A stretch of DNA of 54,749 nt from an uncultured Eubacteriales bacterium (lineage in GTDB: Bacteria; Bacillota; Clostridia; Oscillospirales; Oscillospiraceae). Shown piece after piece: positions 34,405 to 42,205 of the stretch. The notes under the pieces are model-generated. The model was given only the letters and a program-made list of their open reading frames with translations, made no database searches and was not told the DNA's origin. The first letter of the stretch is position 1, and every line of letters starts with the position of its first letter. The stretch is taken from NCBI GenBank assembly GCA_900546915.1, contig UREY01000013.1, forward strand, positions 1 through 54,749, read 5' to 3'. The translations under genes and the position numbers were made by a program.

Positions 34405-35025
34405 ATGGGCTTCTTACGCGAAACCATTCGCGCTTATCAAAAAAATGATCCGGCGGCGCGGTCGGCCCTGGAAATCTTTTTCCTGTACAATGGCCTGCAC
34501 GCGATTTTATACTACCGCATGGCCCATTGGCTGTATTTGCACCGTTGTAGGTTTTTGGCGCGCTGGATTTCTCAGCATGCCAAGTGGACCACAGGCGTGG
34601 AGATTCATCCGGCGGCTACCATTGGCAGACGGTTGGTAATCGATCACGGAACCGGAATTGTGGTGGGAGCGACTGCTGAAATTGGCGACGACTGTCTGCT
34701 GTATCAGTGTGTGACCTTGGGCGGTACCGGAATTTCTGCCGGAAAGCGTCATCCCACTTTGGGGAATAATGTGATGGTAGGCAGCGGCGCAAAGATATTA
34801 GGACCCATTCAAATTGGAGACAACGCCCGTGTGGCTGCCAATGCTGTTGTGTTGCGGGATGTACCGTCGAATTCTACCGTTGTAGGCGTTCCGGGGCGTG
34901 TGGTGCGGGTGAACGGCGAGAAGCTGGATCACATTCACACGCCGGATCCTGTGGCGTTGGAGCTGCAGGAGCTGCGGCAACGGGTGGATCAATTGGAAGC
35001 ACAGCTACTAAGGAAGGAGCTATAA
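34405..35025 (+). CDS. cysE: serine O-acetyltransferase
   Basis: CysE makes O-acetylserine from serine and acetyl-CoA, the first step of cysteine synthesis. The left-handed beta-helix hexapeptides are clear: GVEIHPAATIGRRLVIDHGTG, with the catalytic His in IDHGTGIVVG and the CoA-site loop QCVTLGGTG. Length 206 residues is the short form common in Firmicutes. GGGAGG precedes the ATG by 8 bases. It is the first gene behind the cysteine T-box and lies 3 bases before cysS; no cysK is in the window. Confidence 0.93.
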   Translation: MGFLRETIRAYQKNDPAARSALEIFFLYNGLHAILYYRMAHWLYLHRCRFLARWISQHAKWTTGVEIHPAATIGRRLVIDHGTGIVVGATAEIGDDCLLYQCVTLGGTGISAGKRHPTLGNNVMVGSGAKILGPIQIGDNARVAANAVVLRDVPSNSTVVGVPGRVVRVNGEKLDHIHTPDPVALELQELRQRVDQLEAQLLRKEL

Positions 35026-35028
35026 AAC

Positions 35029-36450
35029 ATGTATCTATACAATTCTCTGAGTCACAAAAAAGAAAAGTTTATTCCCAACCATCCGGACATCGTGAAAATG
35101 TATACCTGCGGTCCTACGGTGTACCATTATGCGCACATCGGAAATCTCCGCTCTTATATTATGGAAGATGTCTTGGAGAAGTACCTGCGTTACACAGGGT
35201 ACGCAGTAAAAAGAGTGATGAACATCACCGATGTGGGCCATCTGGCCTCGGATGCGGACACAGGGGAAGATAAAATGCTCAAGGGCGCCAAGCGGGAGCA
35301 TAAATCCGTTATGGAGATTGCCCAGTTTTACACCGATGCATTTTTTGACGACTGCCGGAAACTGAATATCAAGCGTCCCGACGTGGTAGAGCCGGCAACA
35401 AACTGCATTGCGTCGTATATCGCCATGATTTCCCGCTTATTGGAGCGAGGATACGCTTACTTGGCCGGTGGCAATGTGTACTTCGACACATCGAAGCTGG
35501 AAAAATATTATGTCTTCCACGATCACAAGGAAGAGGACTTGGCGGTTGGAGTCCGGGAAGGCGTGGAGGAAGACCGGAATAAACGAAACAAGAACGACTT
35601 TGTCCTCTGGTTTACGAAATCTAAATTTGAGGACCAGGCGCTGAAGTGGGATTCTCCCTGGGGCGTGGGTTATCCGGGCTGGCATATCGAATGTTCTTGC
35701 ATCAGCATGAAGTACTTTGGTGAGGACCTGGATATCCATTGCGGTGGGATTGACAACGCCTTCCCCCATCATACCAATGAGATTGCGCAGAGTGAGGCGT
35801 TCTTAGGGCACCCGTGGTGTCGTTATTGGTTCCATGTCCATCATCTGAATACAGAATCCGGCAAGATGTCCAAATCAAAAGGGGAGTTTCTGACGGTGAC
35901 CCTTTTGGAGGAAAAGGGCTATGATCCTTTGGTTTATCGATTCTTCTGCCTGCAATCCCACTACCGCCGGAATCTGGTATTTAGCTATGAAAACCTGGAC
36001 AATGCCGCCGCAGCCTATGGCAAGCTGATTGCCAGGATTGCAGCTCTGGATCCGGAGCAGCCGGGTCCTGTGGATGAAGAGGCCCTCTCGGCCTGGAGGG
36101 CGCGGTTTGAGCAGGCGATGGATGGGGATCTCAATACCTCTCTGGCCATTACGGCGCTGTATGATGTGCTGAAATCCAAGGCCAATGACGCCACCAAATT
36201 GAGCGCCTTAGAGAATTTTGACCAGGTTCTGGGACTGGGACTTTTGGAGCACGGAGACAGGCAGCGCCAGGCGGACCGGAAGGCGGCACAGGAGGCGTGC
36301 GATCCGGAAATTGATGCCCTGATCCGGCAGCGGGCGGAGGCCAAGCGGGCAAAGAACTGGGCCGAGGCGGACCGAATTCGCGATGTACTAAACGCCCGCG
36401 GCATTACCATTATAGACACCCCACAGGGGACGAAATGGAGCAGACAGTAA
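35029..36450 (+). CDS. cysS: cysteinyl-tRNA synthetase
   Basis: The class I synthetase charges tRNA-Cys. Motifs: YTCGPTVYHYAHIGN with the HIGH-like HIGN, GKMSKSKGEF as KMSKS, and the zinc-ligand region IECSCISMKYFGEDLDIHCGG with HHTNE. Length 473 residues. It lies 3 bases behind cysE under the same T-box, so its level should rise when tRNA-Cys is uncharged. The mrnC gene that often follows cysS is replaced by polA. Confidence 0.97.
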   Translation: MYLYNSLSHKKEKFIPNHPDIVKMYTCGPTVYHYAHIGNLRSYIMEDVLEKYLRYTGYAVKRVMNITDVGHLASDADTGEDKMLKGAKREHKSVMEIAQFYTDAFFDDCRKLNIKRPDVVEPATNCIASYIAMISRLLERGYAYLAGGNVYFDTSKLEKYYVFHDHKEEDLAVGVREGVEEDRNKRNKNDFVLWFTKSKFEDQALKWDSPWGVGYPGWHIECSCISMKYFGEDLDIHCGGIDNAFPHHTNEIAQSEAFLGHPWCRYWFHVHHLNTESGKMSKSKGEFLTVTLLEEKGYDPLVYRFFCLQSHYRRNLVFSYENLDNAAAAYGKLIARIAALDPEQPGPVDEEALSAWRARFEQAMDGDLNTSLAITALYDVLKSKANDATKLSALENFDQVLGLGLLEHGDRQRQADRKAAQEACDPEIDALIRQRAEAKRAKNWAEADRIRDVLNARGITIIDTPQGTKWSRQ

Positions 36451-36451
36451 C

Positions 36452-38977
36452 ATGAAACTCATGATTTTAGACGGGAACAGCGTAGTAAATCGGGCTTTTT
36501 ATGGGGTCCGTCCCCTGACGACCCGGGATGGGCTGTATACCAACGCCATTTTTGGCTTTTTAAACATTCTCCAGAGGATGCAGACGGAAGAGGCACCCCA
36601 GGCAATGTGCGTGGCATTCGATCTTCACGGGCCTACCTTTCGCCATTTGCAGTATGAGGGCTATAAGGCAACCCGTCACGGTATGCCGGAGGAACTGGCG
36701 CAGCAAATGCCCATTTTGAAGGATGTGCTCCGTGCCATGCGTATCCCCATTTTGGAGTGTCAGGGCTGGGAAGCGGATGATATCATCGGTACCGTGGGAA
36801 AGCGGTGCTCTGCTGAGGGGTGGGACTGTGTGATCGTAACAGGCGATCGGGACAGCCTCCAGCTGATTGACCCGCATGTTCAGGTGAAGCTGGTCATTAC
36901 AAAAAGCGGGCAAACCACATCGACGTGCTATGATGAAGCGGCCTTTCAGGCAGAATACGGTTTTGCGCCGCCTATTTTAGTGGACCTGAAAGGCCTGATG
37001 GGCGACAGCTCAGACAACATCCCCGGCGTTGCCGGAGTCGGGCCCAAAACGGCGAAGGAGCTGCTCCACCGTTTTGGCACGATGGAGGAAATTTATGCCC
37101 ATTTGGATGATCCTTCCATCCGTCCCAAGCTTCGGGAGAAACTGGAGGCTGGTCGGCAGAGTGCGGAGCTGTCCTATGATTTGGCCACCATCCGCTGCAA
37201 TGCGCCGATTGATTTTGTACCCCAGGACGGTATGATCCAAGAACCGGATCGGAAAGCGCTGTATGATCTGTTTGTCAAATTGGAGTTTGTAAAGCTCATA
37301 GACCGCTATCAGCTTCGTGAGGCCGCCCAAAGTCCGGAGCCGGTTCAGGAGGCGGTACGATTGCCTCGATGCGTAACCCTGCCGGAAGCGGGGACGCCTT
37401 GCGCTTTGGTTTTTGGAGAGGATGGAACGGCGGCGGTTGCCTGGTCCGGCGGCGTGTGTACCATACCGCCGCTGGAAAAAAATGCGCGTCTGGCCGGCAT
37501 TTTGGACCAGATGACGCCGAAGATTTGCCATGATTTGAAGACTTTCCTGCACACACTGAAAGCCATGGGGCTTTCCGGTCAAAATTTCGTTTTCGATACG
37601 GCCCTGGCAGCTTATGACCTGAATCCTTCTCAGGGCGATTACAGTTTAGCCAAGGTGTCGATGTCCTATCTGGGACAGACGCCGGAAACCCTGGAAGATC
37701 AGGCTGAAGCGGTTTGGCGGCTCCGGGCGCTGCTGGAGCCTAAGCTGCAGGAGCAGGGGATGGAGCCGTTATACCGGCAAATTGAGCTTCCCCTGTGCGC
37801 AACCTTGCACCGCATGGAGGATGCGGGTGTGGCCATTGACCGGGACACGCTGGAGCGCTTTGGCCAAATGCTGACCGGTCGGATCGCCTCCTGTGAGCAG
37901 GAAATCTTTACCTGCGCCGGTGGAGAATTTAATATTAACTCCACCCGGCAGTTGGGCCAGGTGTTGTTTGAACGTTTGGGACTCCCACCGGTCAAAAAGA
38001 CCAAGACGGGTTATTCCACCAATGCGGAGGTGCTGGAGAAGCTGGCGGACAAGCACCCCATCGTAGGTCAGGTGATGGACTATCGCATGCTGACCAAGCT
38101 GAAGTCCACCTATGCCGATGGTCTGTTGAAGGGGATCGGGCCTGACGGACGGATCCGGACGACGTTTCAAAATATGGTTACGGCCACCGGTCGCCTGTCC
38201 TCCACAGATCCCAATTTACAAAATATTCCAGTGCGCACGGAACTGGGCAGCGAAATTCGGAAGATGTTTGTTCCGCGTCCGGGCTGGCTTCTGGTAGACG
38301 CGGATTACAGTCAAATTGAACTCCGCGTTCTGGCCCATGTGGCGCAGGACCCTCTGATGCAAGAGGCATTTCGTACCGGACGGGATATCCACACCGCCAC
38401 GGCTGCCCAAGTGTTCGGTGTATCGCCGGAGGAGGTGACGCCCCTCCAGCGCCGTCATGCCAAGGCGGTCAACTTTGGCATTGTCTACGGTATTTCCGAA
38501 TTTTCCTTATCCGAGGATATTGGCGTGAGCCGCTGGGAAGCCAAGGATTATATTGATTCCTATCTGGCCCGGTATGCCGGCGTCCGAACATATATGCGGG
38601 AGATTGTAGCTGCGGCCAAAGATCAGGGTTACGTCACCACAATGTTTGGACGGCGCCGGTATATTCCGGAGCTGAAAAGCAGCAATTATAACATCCGCCA
38701 GGGCGCCGAGCGAATCGCCTTAAATACGCCCATTCAAGGCACGGCCGCCGATCTCATCAAGTTGGCTATGGTCCGGGTGGACCGGGCCTTGGCGGAGGCG
38801 GGGCTTACCGCTCAATTGATTCTCCAGGTCCATGACGAGTTGATAGTGGAATGCCCACCGGAAGAGGCAGAGCGGGTAAAGGCGATCGTCACAAGCCAGA
38901 TGGAGTCGGTTGCGCAGCTCTCGGTTCCTTTGGTGGCCGATGCCAAGGTAGGCCGGACCTGGTATGAGGCAAAATGA
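36452..38977 (+). CDS. polA: DNA polymerase I without proofreading residues
   Basis: The 841-residue protein has the N-terminal 5'-nuclease (ILDGNSVVNRAFYG, GWEADDIIGT, TGDRDSLQLID, SDNIPGVAGVGPKTAKELL), a middle 3'-5' exonuclease-like region, and the polymerase with motif A DADYSQIELRVLAH, motif B RRHAKAVNFGIVYGIS and motif C LQVHDELIVE. The middle region lacks the DxE pair of active proofreading domains, as is usual in Bacillus-type enzymes. It fills gaps and removes RNA primers. It starts one base after cysS, in the T-box operon, and overlaps rimI. Confidence 0.97.
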   Translation: MKLMILDGNSVVNRAFYGVRPLTTRDGLYTNAIFGFLNILQRMQTEEAPQAMCVAFDLHGPTFRHLQYEGYKATRHGMPEELAQQMPILKDVLRAMRIPILECQGWEADDIIGTVGKRCSAEGWDCVIVTGDRDSLQLIDPHVQVKLVITKSGQTTSTCYDEAAFQAEYGFAPPILVDLKGLMGDSSDNIPGVAGVGPKTAKELLHRFGTMEEIYAHLDDPSIRPKLREKLEAGRQSAELSYDLATIRCNAPIDFVPQDGMIQEPDRKALYDLFVKLEFVKLIDRYQLREAAQSPEPVQEAVRLPRCVTLPEAGTPCALVFGEDGTAAVAWSGGVCTIPPLEKNARLAGILDQMTPKICHDLKTFLHTLKAMGLSGQNFVFDTALAAYDLNPSQGDYSLAKVSMSYLGQTPETLEDQAEAVWRLRALLEPKLQEQGMEPLYRQIELPLCATLHRMEDAGVAIDRDTLERFGQMLTGRIASCEQEIFTCAGGEFNINSTRQLGQVLFERLGLPPVKKTKTGYSTNAEVLEKLADKHPIVGQVMDYRMLTKLKSTYADGLLKGIGPDGRIRTTFQNMVTATGRLSSTDPNLQNIPVRTELGSEIRKMFVPRPGWLLVDADYSQIELRVLAHVAQDPLMQEAFRTGRDIHTATAAQVFGVSPEEVTPLQRRHAKAVNFGIVYGISEFSLSEDIGVSRWEAKDYIDSYLARYAGVRTYMREIVAAAKDQGYVTTMFGRRRYIPELKSSNYNIRQGAERIALNTPIQGTAADLIKLAMVRVDRALAEAGLTAQLILQVHDELIVECPPEEAERVKAIVTSQMESVAQLSVPLVADAKVGRTWYEAK

Positions 38978-39423
38978 TGGAATATGAAATCGTCGAGATG
39001 AAAGCGTGTCATGTCTGCCAGGTGGCCGCGCTGGAACAGAGCTGTTTTTCAGATCCCTGGAGTGCAGGCAGCGTAGCCTCTGAATTGGACAATCCCCTCA
39101 GCCTGTGGCTGGTTGCCCAGGCGGGAGACGAGGTTTTGGGATATGTGGGCAGCCAGTCGGTGTTGGGAGAGTCGGATATGATGAACTTGGCGGTATCTCC
39201 GGCCTGGCGCCGCCGGGGCGTTGCCCGGGCTTTGGTGACGGCGTTGATCAACGCTTTGGCGGCTCGAGGGATCCACAGCTTGACCTTAGAGGTCCGGCCT
39301 TCCAACGAAGCTGCCCGGTCGCTGTATGCCGAATTGGGTTTTCTCCAGGTGGGATGCCGCAAAGGCTATTATTTAAACCCCAAGGAGGACGGAGAGATTC
39401 TCCGAAAGGAGTGGAGTTTATGA
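38974..39423 (+). CDS. rimI: ribosomal protein S18 alanine N-acetyltransferase-like GNAT protein
   Basis: The GNAT fold is visible: ALEQSCFSDPWSAGS at the start, NLAVSPAWRRRGVARALV as the acetyl-CoA loop, LEVRPSNEAARSLYAELGF, and a short C-terminus. Pattern and position before tsaD match RimI. Length 149 residues. The start overlaps the polA stop; an ATG three bases further (38977) has better spacing to GAGG. The end overlaps tsaD as ATGA. The exact acetylated protein is not proven. Confidence 0.88.
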   Translation: MMEYEIVEMKACHVCQVAALEQSCFSDPWSAGSVASELDNPLSLWLVAQAGDEVLGYVGSQSVLGESDMMNLAVSPAWRRRGVARALVTALINALAARGIHSLTLEVRPSNEAARSLYAELGFLQVGCRKGYYLNPKEDGEILRKEWSL

Positions 39424-40436
39424 TCTTATTGGCTATAGAATCCTCCTGCGATGAAACTGCAGTTGCCTTGGTGAAAGATGGGCGGCATGTTTTGGCGGAT
39501 TGCATCGCCTCTCAGGTGGATTTGCACCGGCTTTACGGCGGTGTGGTGCCGGAAATTGCTTCCCGGAAACACATCGAAGTCATTTACGATTTGGCAGATC
39601 AGGCCCTGGCCTCCGCCGGTCTGACCCGGCGGGATCTTGACGGCATTGCTGTAACTTATGCTCCCGGTCTGATCGGCGCAGTGCTGGTGGGGGTGAACTT
39701 CGCCAAGGGCGCGGCTCTGGCTCTGGGGGTGCCGTTGATTCCGGTTCATCACATCCGGGGACACATTGCAGCCAATTATCTGGCGTTTCCCTCACTAGAG
39801 CCCCCGTTTTGCTGCCTGGTGGTCTCTGGTGGGCACACCATGCTGGTCCATGTGACGGATTATACCAAAATGGAGCTTCTGGGCACGACTTTAGACGATG
39901 CGGCCGGAGAGTGCTTTGACAAGGTGGCCCGGGTGTTGGGGATGCCTTACCCAGGAGGCGCCGCCCTGGATCGCCGGGCACAGCAGGGAAACCCCGACCG
40001 CTACCCGCTGCCCCGGGCCCGCGCCGGGGAAAACCCCCTGGACATGTCGTTTTCCGGTCTGAAAACGGCTGCGATCAACCTCATTCATAACATGAGCCAA
40101 AAAGGAGAAGCGGTGGCCGTGGAAGACCTGTGCGCCAGCTTTTCCGCCGCCGTTTCGGATACCTTGGTGCCCCGGGCTATGGAGGCGCTGAAACGAACCG
40201 GGAGCCGGAAACTGGCTGTAGCCGGCGGCGTAGCCGCCAATTCCCGTATTCGGAAGGATTTACAAGCCGCTACGGCGCAACAGGGCATCCAGATGTACAT
40301 GCCTCCCTTATCCCTGTGCGGAGACAATGCCGCTATGATCGGCGCCCAGGGCTACTATGAGTATCTGGCCGGAAACACAGGAGATATGACCCTCAATGCT
40401 TACGCGACCAAATCTATTTTGGGGGAGAAGCTGTAG
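39420..40436 (+). CDS. tsaD: tRNA N6-adenosine threonylcarbamoyltransferase
   Basis: TsaD transfers threonylcarbamoyl to A37 of ANN-decoding tRNAs to form t6A. Motifs: LAIESSCDETAVALV, the metal-binding HHIRGHIAANYL, LVVSGGHTMLV, LDDAAGECFDKVAR and VAGGVAANSRIRK. The 338-residue length is typical. The ATG at 39420 overlaps the rimI stop; the long frame extending to 39105 overlaps rimI and is ignored. The partner genes tsaB and tsaE, usual neighbours, are not in this window. A terminator follows. Confidence 0.95.
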   Translation: MILLAIESSCDETAVALVKDGRHVLADCIASQVDLHRLYGGVVPEIASRKHIEVIYDLADQALASAGLTRRDLDGIAVTYAPGLIGAVLVGVNFAKGAALALGVPLIPVHHIRGHIAANYLAFPSLEPPFCCLVVSGGHTMLVHVTDYTKMELLGTTLDDAAGECFDKVARVLGMPYPGGAALDRRAQQGNPDRYPLPRARAGENPLDMSFSGLKTAAINLIHNMSQKGEAVAVEDLCASFSAAVSDTLVPRAMEALKRTGSRKLAVAGGVAANSRIRKDLQAATAQQGIQMYMPPLSLCGDNAAMIGAQGYYEYLAGNTGDMTLNAYATKSILGEKL

Positions 40437-40497
40437 CCGAAGCTTTCAAAATGGGAGATCGGCACGGGAGACCCGCTGATTTGGGTGTACAAAAAGG

Positions 40498-40529
40498 ACG
40501 CAAGCAGGTATCTGTTTGCGTCTTTTTTC
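40498..40529. terminator. bidirectional terminator after tsaD
   Basis: An 11-bp stem (40498-40508 with 40513-40523, one GU pair) with a 4-base loop has six T on the plus side and five T on the minus side. It serves both tsaD and the convergent gene ending at 40557. Confidence 0.9.
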
Positions 40530-40556
40530 GCATATATAGTTTATAAAACGAATTGC

Positions 40557-41093
40557 TTAAAATGCCTTCCCTGTCAGAACCACTTGACGAATAAAGCGAA
40601 ACGTAGCTGCTTCGCCCTGATCCCGGAGCATGGTAAGAATAACTTCCAGCTGATGCCTGGTGGTAGGATGCATCAGGGAGCCCTCGCCGGATGCCGTGAA
40701 GTACTCCAAGGGCGCGCCGTCGGTGTAGTCCGCTCCCTTGTAGACTTTGCTGGCAGCAATGCGGTCCATGATCATTTCCGCAAAATACCGCCTGGGCATC
40801 TCCACAGGTTCATATTGCCGTGTGACCGGGCTTAAATCGGTCCAATACTCATAATGGTGCCGGTTGCGGCCCTTGTGGTGAATCCAGGCAGTGGAATAGC
40901 CGTTGCGCTCCCGCTCTGCGGCGTTGGGGCTTCGGGTGCCCTGATAGTATTTGGCGCCTGCCCAGAACTCTGTGGGGGAGTATTTGGAGAGATCATGGGT
41001 CAGTCCCTGCCGGATCAAGCCGATTCGAAAACAGTTGATCATGACCAAAAACCGGTGATGGGTAATGGTTTTAAAATGCTGCCATGGTTTCAT
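40557..41093 (-). CDS. DUF5662 family protein
   Basis: The 178-residue protein has a His-rich, HD-like arrangement: THHRFLVMINC near the start, LTHDLSKYSPTEF, IHHKGRNRHHYEYW, MIMDRIAASKVYKG and PTTRHQLEVILTML. These His/Asp positions could bind a metal as in HD hydrolases, but no activity is known for DUF5662. AAAGGAG precedes the ATG by 8 bases. It lies downstream of the lysR gene on the same strand with a 73-base gap and may be read from it. Confidence 0.8.
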   Translation of the reverse strand: MKPWQHFKTITHHRFLVMINCFRIGLIRQGLTHDLSKYSPTEFWAGAKYYQGTRSPNAAERERNGYSTAWIHHKGRNRHHYEYWTDLSPVTRQYEPVEMPRRYFAEMIMDRIAASKVYKGADYTDGAPLEYFTASGEGSLMHPTTRHQLEVILTMLRDQGEAATFRFIRQVVLTGKAF

Positions 41094-41166
41094 AGGGCGG
41101 CTCCTTTGGAATTGTAATCCTGCGCGCGATGCTGGGAATCCGGAAAACTTTTGGATGGGGTTTCGG

Positions 41167-42054
41167 CTATGCCGGCTGTACAGCTTGCTGCGCGGCGTGA
41201 ATAAAGTCTGTCATTTGAGAGGTCACGGGATGGTGCACAGGATAGCAGATATAAAAAGAACGGCTCATGGGCATCCCCTGGATGACACATGCGGATATCA
41301 GGTTTTCAGAGGTGTATCGTTGGACACAGCGCCGGGACAGGACCCCCAACCCCAGATTTCGGATGACCATTTCAATGATTGCGGTACTGCTGGTAGATTC
41401 TCCGATCACGCGAATGGGAATCTTGGCAGTCCGCATATAGTTTTCAAAAATATTGCGGGTGCCGCTGCCCTGCTCCCGCAGGATGAACTCCTGGTTCCGC
41501 AATTCCTCTACTAGGATTTTTCTTTTCCCAAACAGCGGGTGCTGCCGGGAGCAGATGACCTCCAGGGCATCGTCTGCCAAAGGTAGTTTTGCAATCTGAT
41601 CGCTCAATAGGATGCCTTCAATCAGTGCAATATCAATTTCATTGCGGAGCAGGCGTTTTTCAAGCGCTTGTGTATTTTCTACATACAGACGCTGCCGGAT
41701 GTCCGGGTGACATTCCTTTAAGCTGGCGGAGATTTCCGCGAGAAGGGTATTGCCAATGGTAATGGTAGCTCCGGCGCGCAGCTCCCGGGATGGGGGCGCA
41801 TTTTGCATGGCATGGTCCAATTGTGCATAGCTGTCCATAACCTGCCGGGCGTATTCCCGAAAGAGCGCGCCTTTTGCTGTGAGGCGCAGAAATTTCGGAG
41901 AGCGTTCAAAAAACGACGCGCCGAATTCTCGCTCCAATTCCAGGATAGTCTGGCTGACTGTGGGCTGCGAGATGTATAGACGCCTGGCTGCTTCGCTCAT
42001 CTGTAGCGTTTCCGCTACAGCAAGGAAGGTATACAGCTGTTTTAATGTGGCCAT
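41167..42054 (-). CDS. LysR-family transcriptional regulator
   Basis: The 295-residue protein has the N-terminal helix-turn-helix (LKQLYTFLAVAETLQMSEAAR, given here in part, then SQPTVSQTILELEREFG) and a substrate-binding domain with LREQGSGTRNIFENY. It is divergent from the FAD oxidoreductase and sulfite-reductase-like genes, the usual arrangement for a LysR regulator and its target. The effector is probably a sulfur or amino-acid metabolite by analogy with CysL-type proteins; this is inference. An inverted repeat between the promoters is a good operator candidate. Confidence 0.92.
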   Translation of the reverse strand: MATLKQLYTFLAVAETLQMSEAARRLYISQPTVSQTILELEREFGASFFERSPKFLRLTAKGALFREYARQVMDSYAQLDHAMQNAPPSRELRAGATITIGNTLLAEISASLKECHPDIRQRLYVENTQALEKRLLRNEIDIALIEGILLSDQIAKLPLADDALEVICSRQHPLFGKRKILVEELRNQEFILREQGSGTRNIFENYMRTAKIPIRVIGESTSSTAIIEMVIRNLGLGVLSRRCVQRYTSENLISACVIQGMPMSRSFYICYPVHHPVTSQMTDFIHAAQQAVQPA

Positions 42055-42077
42055 GGACCCGGTTCCTTTCCAGCTGC

Positions 42078-42100
42078 TCCTATTAGAAAAGTCAATAGGA
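42078..42100. promoter_or_regulatory. LysR-type operator candidate
   Basis: TCCTATT (42078-42084) and AATAGGA (42094-42100) form a perfect 7-bp inverted repeat around 9 bases. It fits ATT-N9-AAT, which contains the T-N11-A core of LysR sites. It overlaps the lysR -10 and lies 19 bases before the -35 of the divergent operon, so it could both activate that operon and repress lysR. Confidence 0.65.
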
Positions 42101-42109
42101 AGCTTTCAA
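42082..42109 (-). promoter_or_regulatory. possible promoter of lysR gene
   Basis: On the minus strand, TTGAAA (42109-42104) and TCTAAT (42087-42082) are separated by 16 bases. The -10 lies inside the inverted repeat, which would allow autoregulation. Confidence 0.4.
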
Positions 42110-42118
42110 TTTTTCTAT

Positions 42119-42147
42119 TTTACAACTGCACAGGGGAATGGTAAAAT
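42119..42147 (+). promoter_or_regulatory. promoter of the sulfur operon
   Basis: TTTACA (42119-42124), 17 bases, TAAAAT (42142-42147) with extended TGG. The start codon is 58 bases downstream. Confidence 0.62.
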
Positions 42148-42205
42148 TATACCATATGGAACAGCAAAGTCAAATGCAATACGTTTGGAATGGAAGGAGA
42201 ACGGT

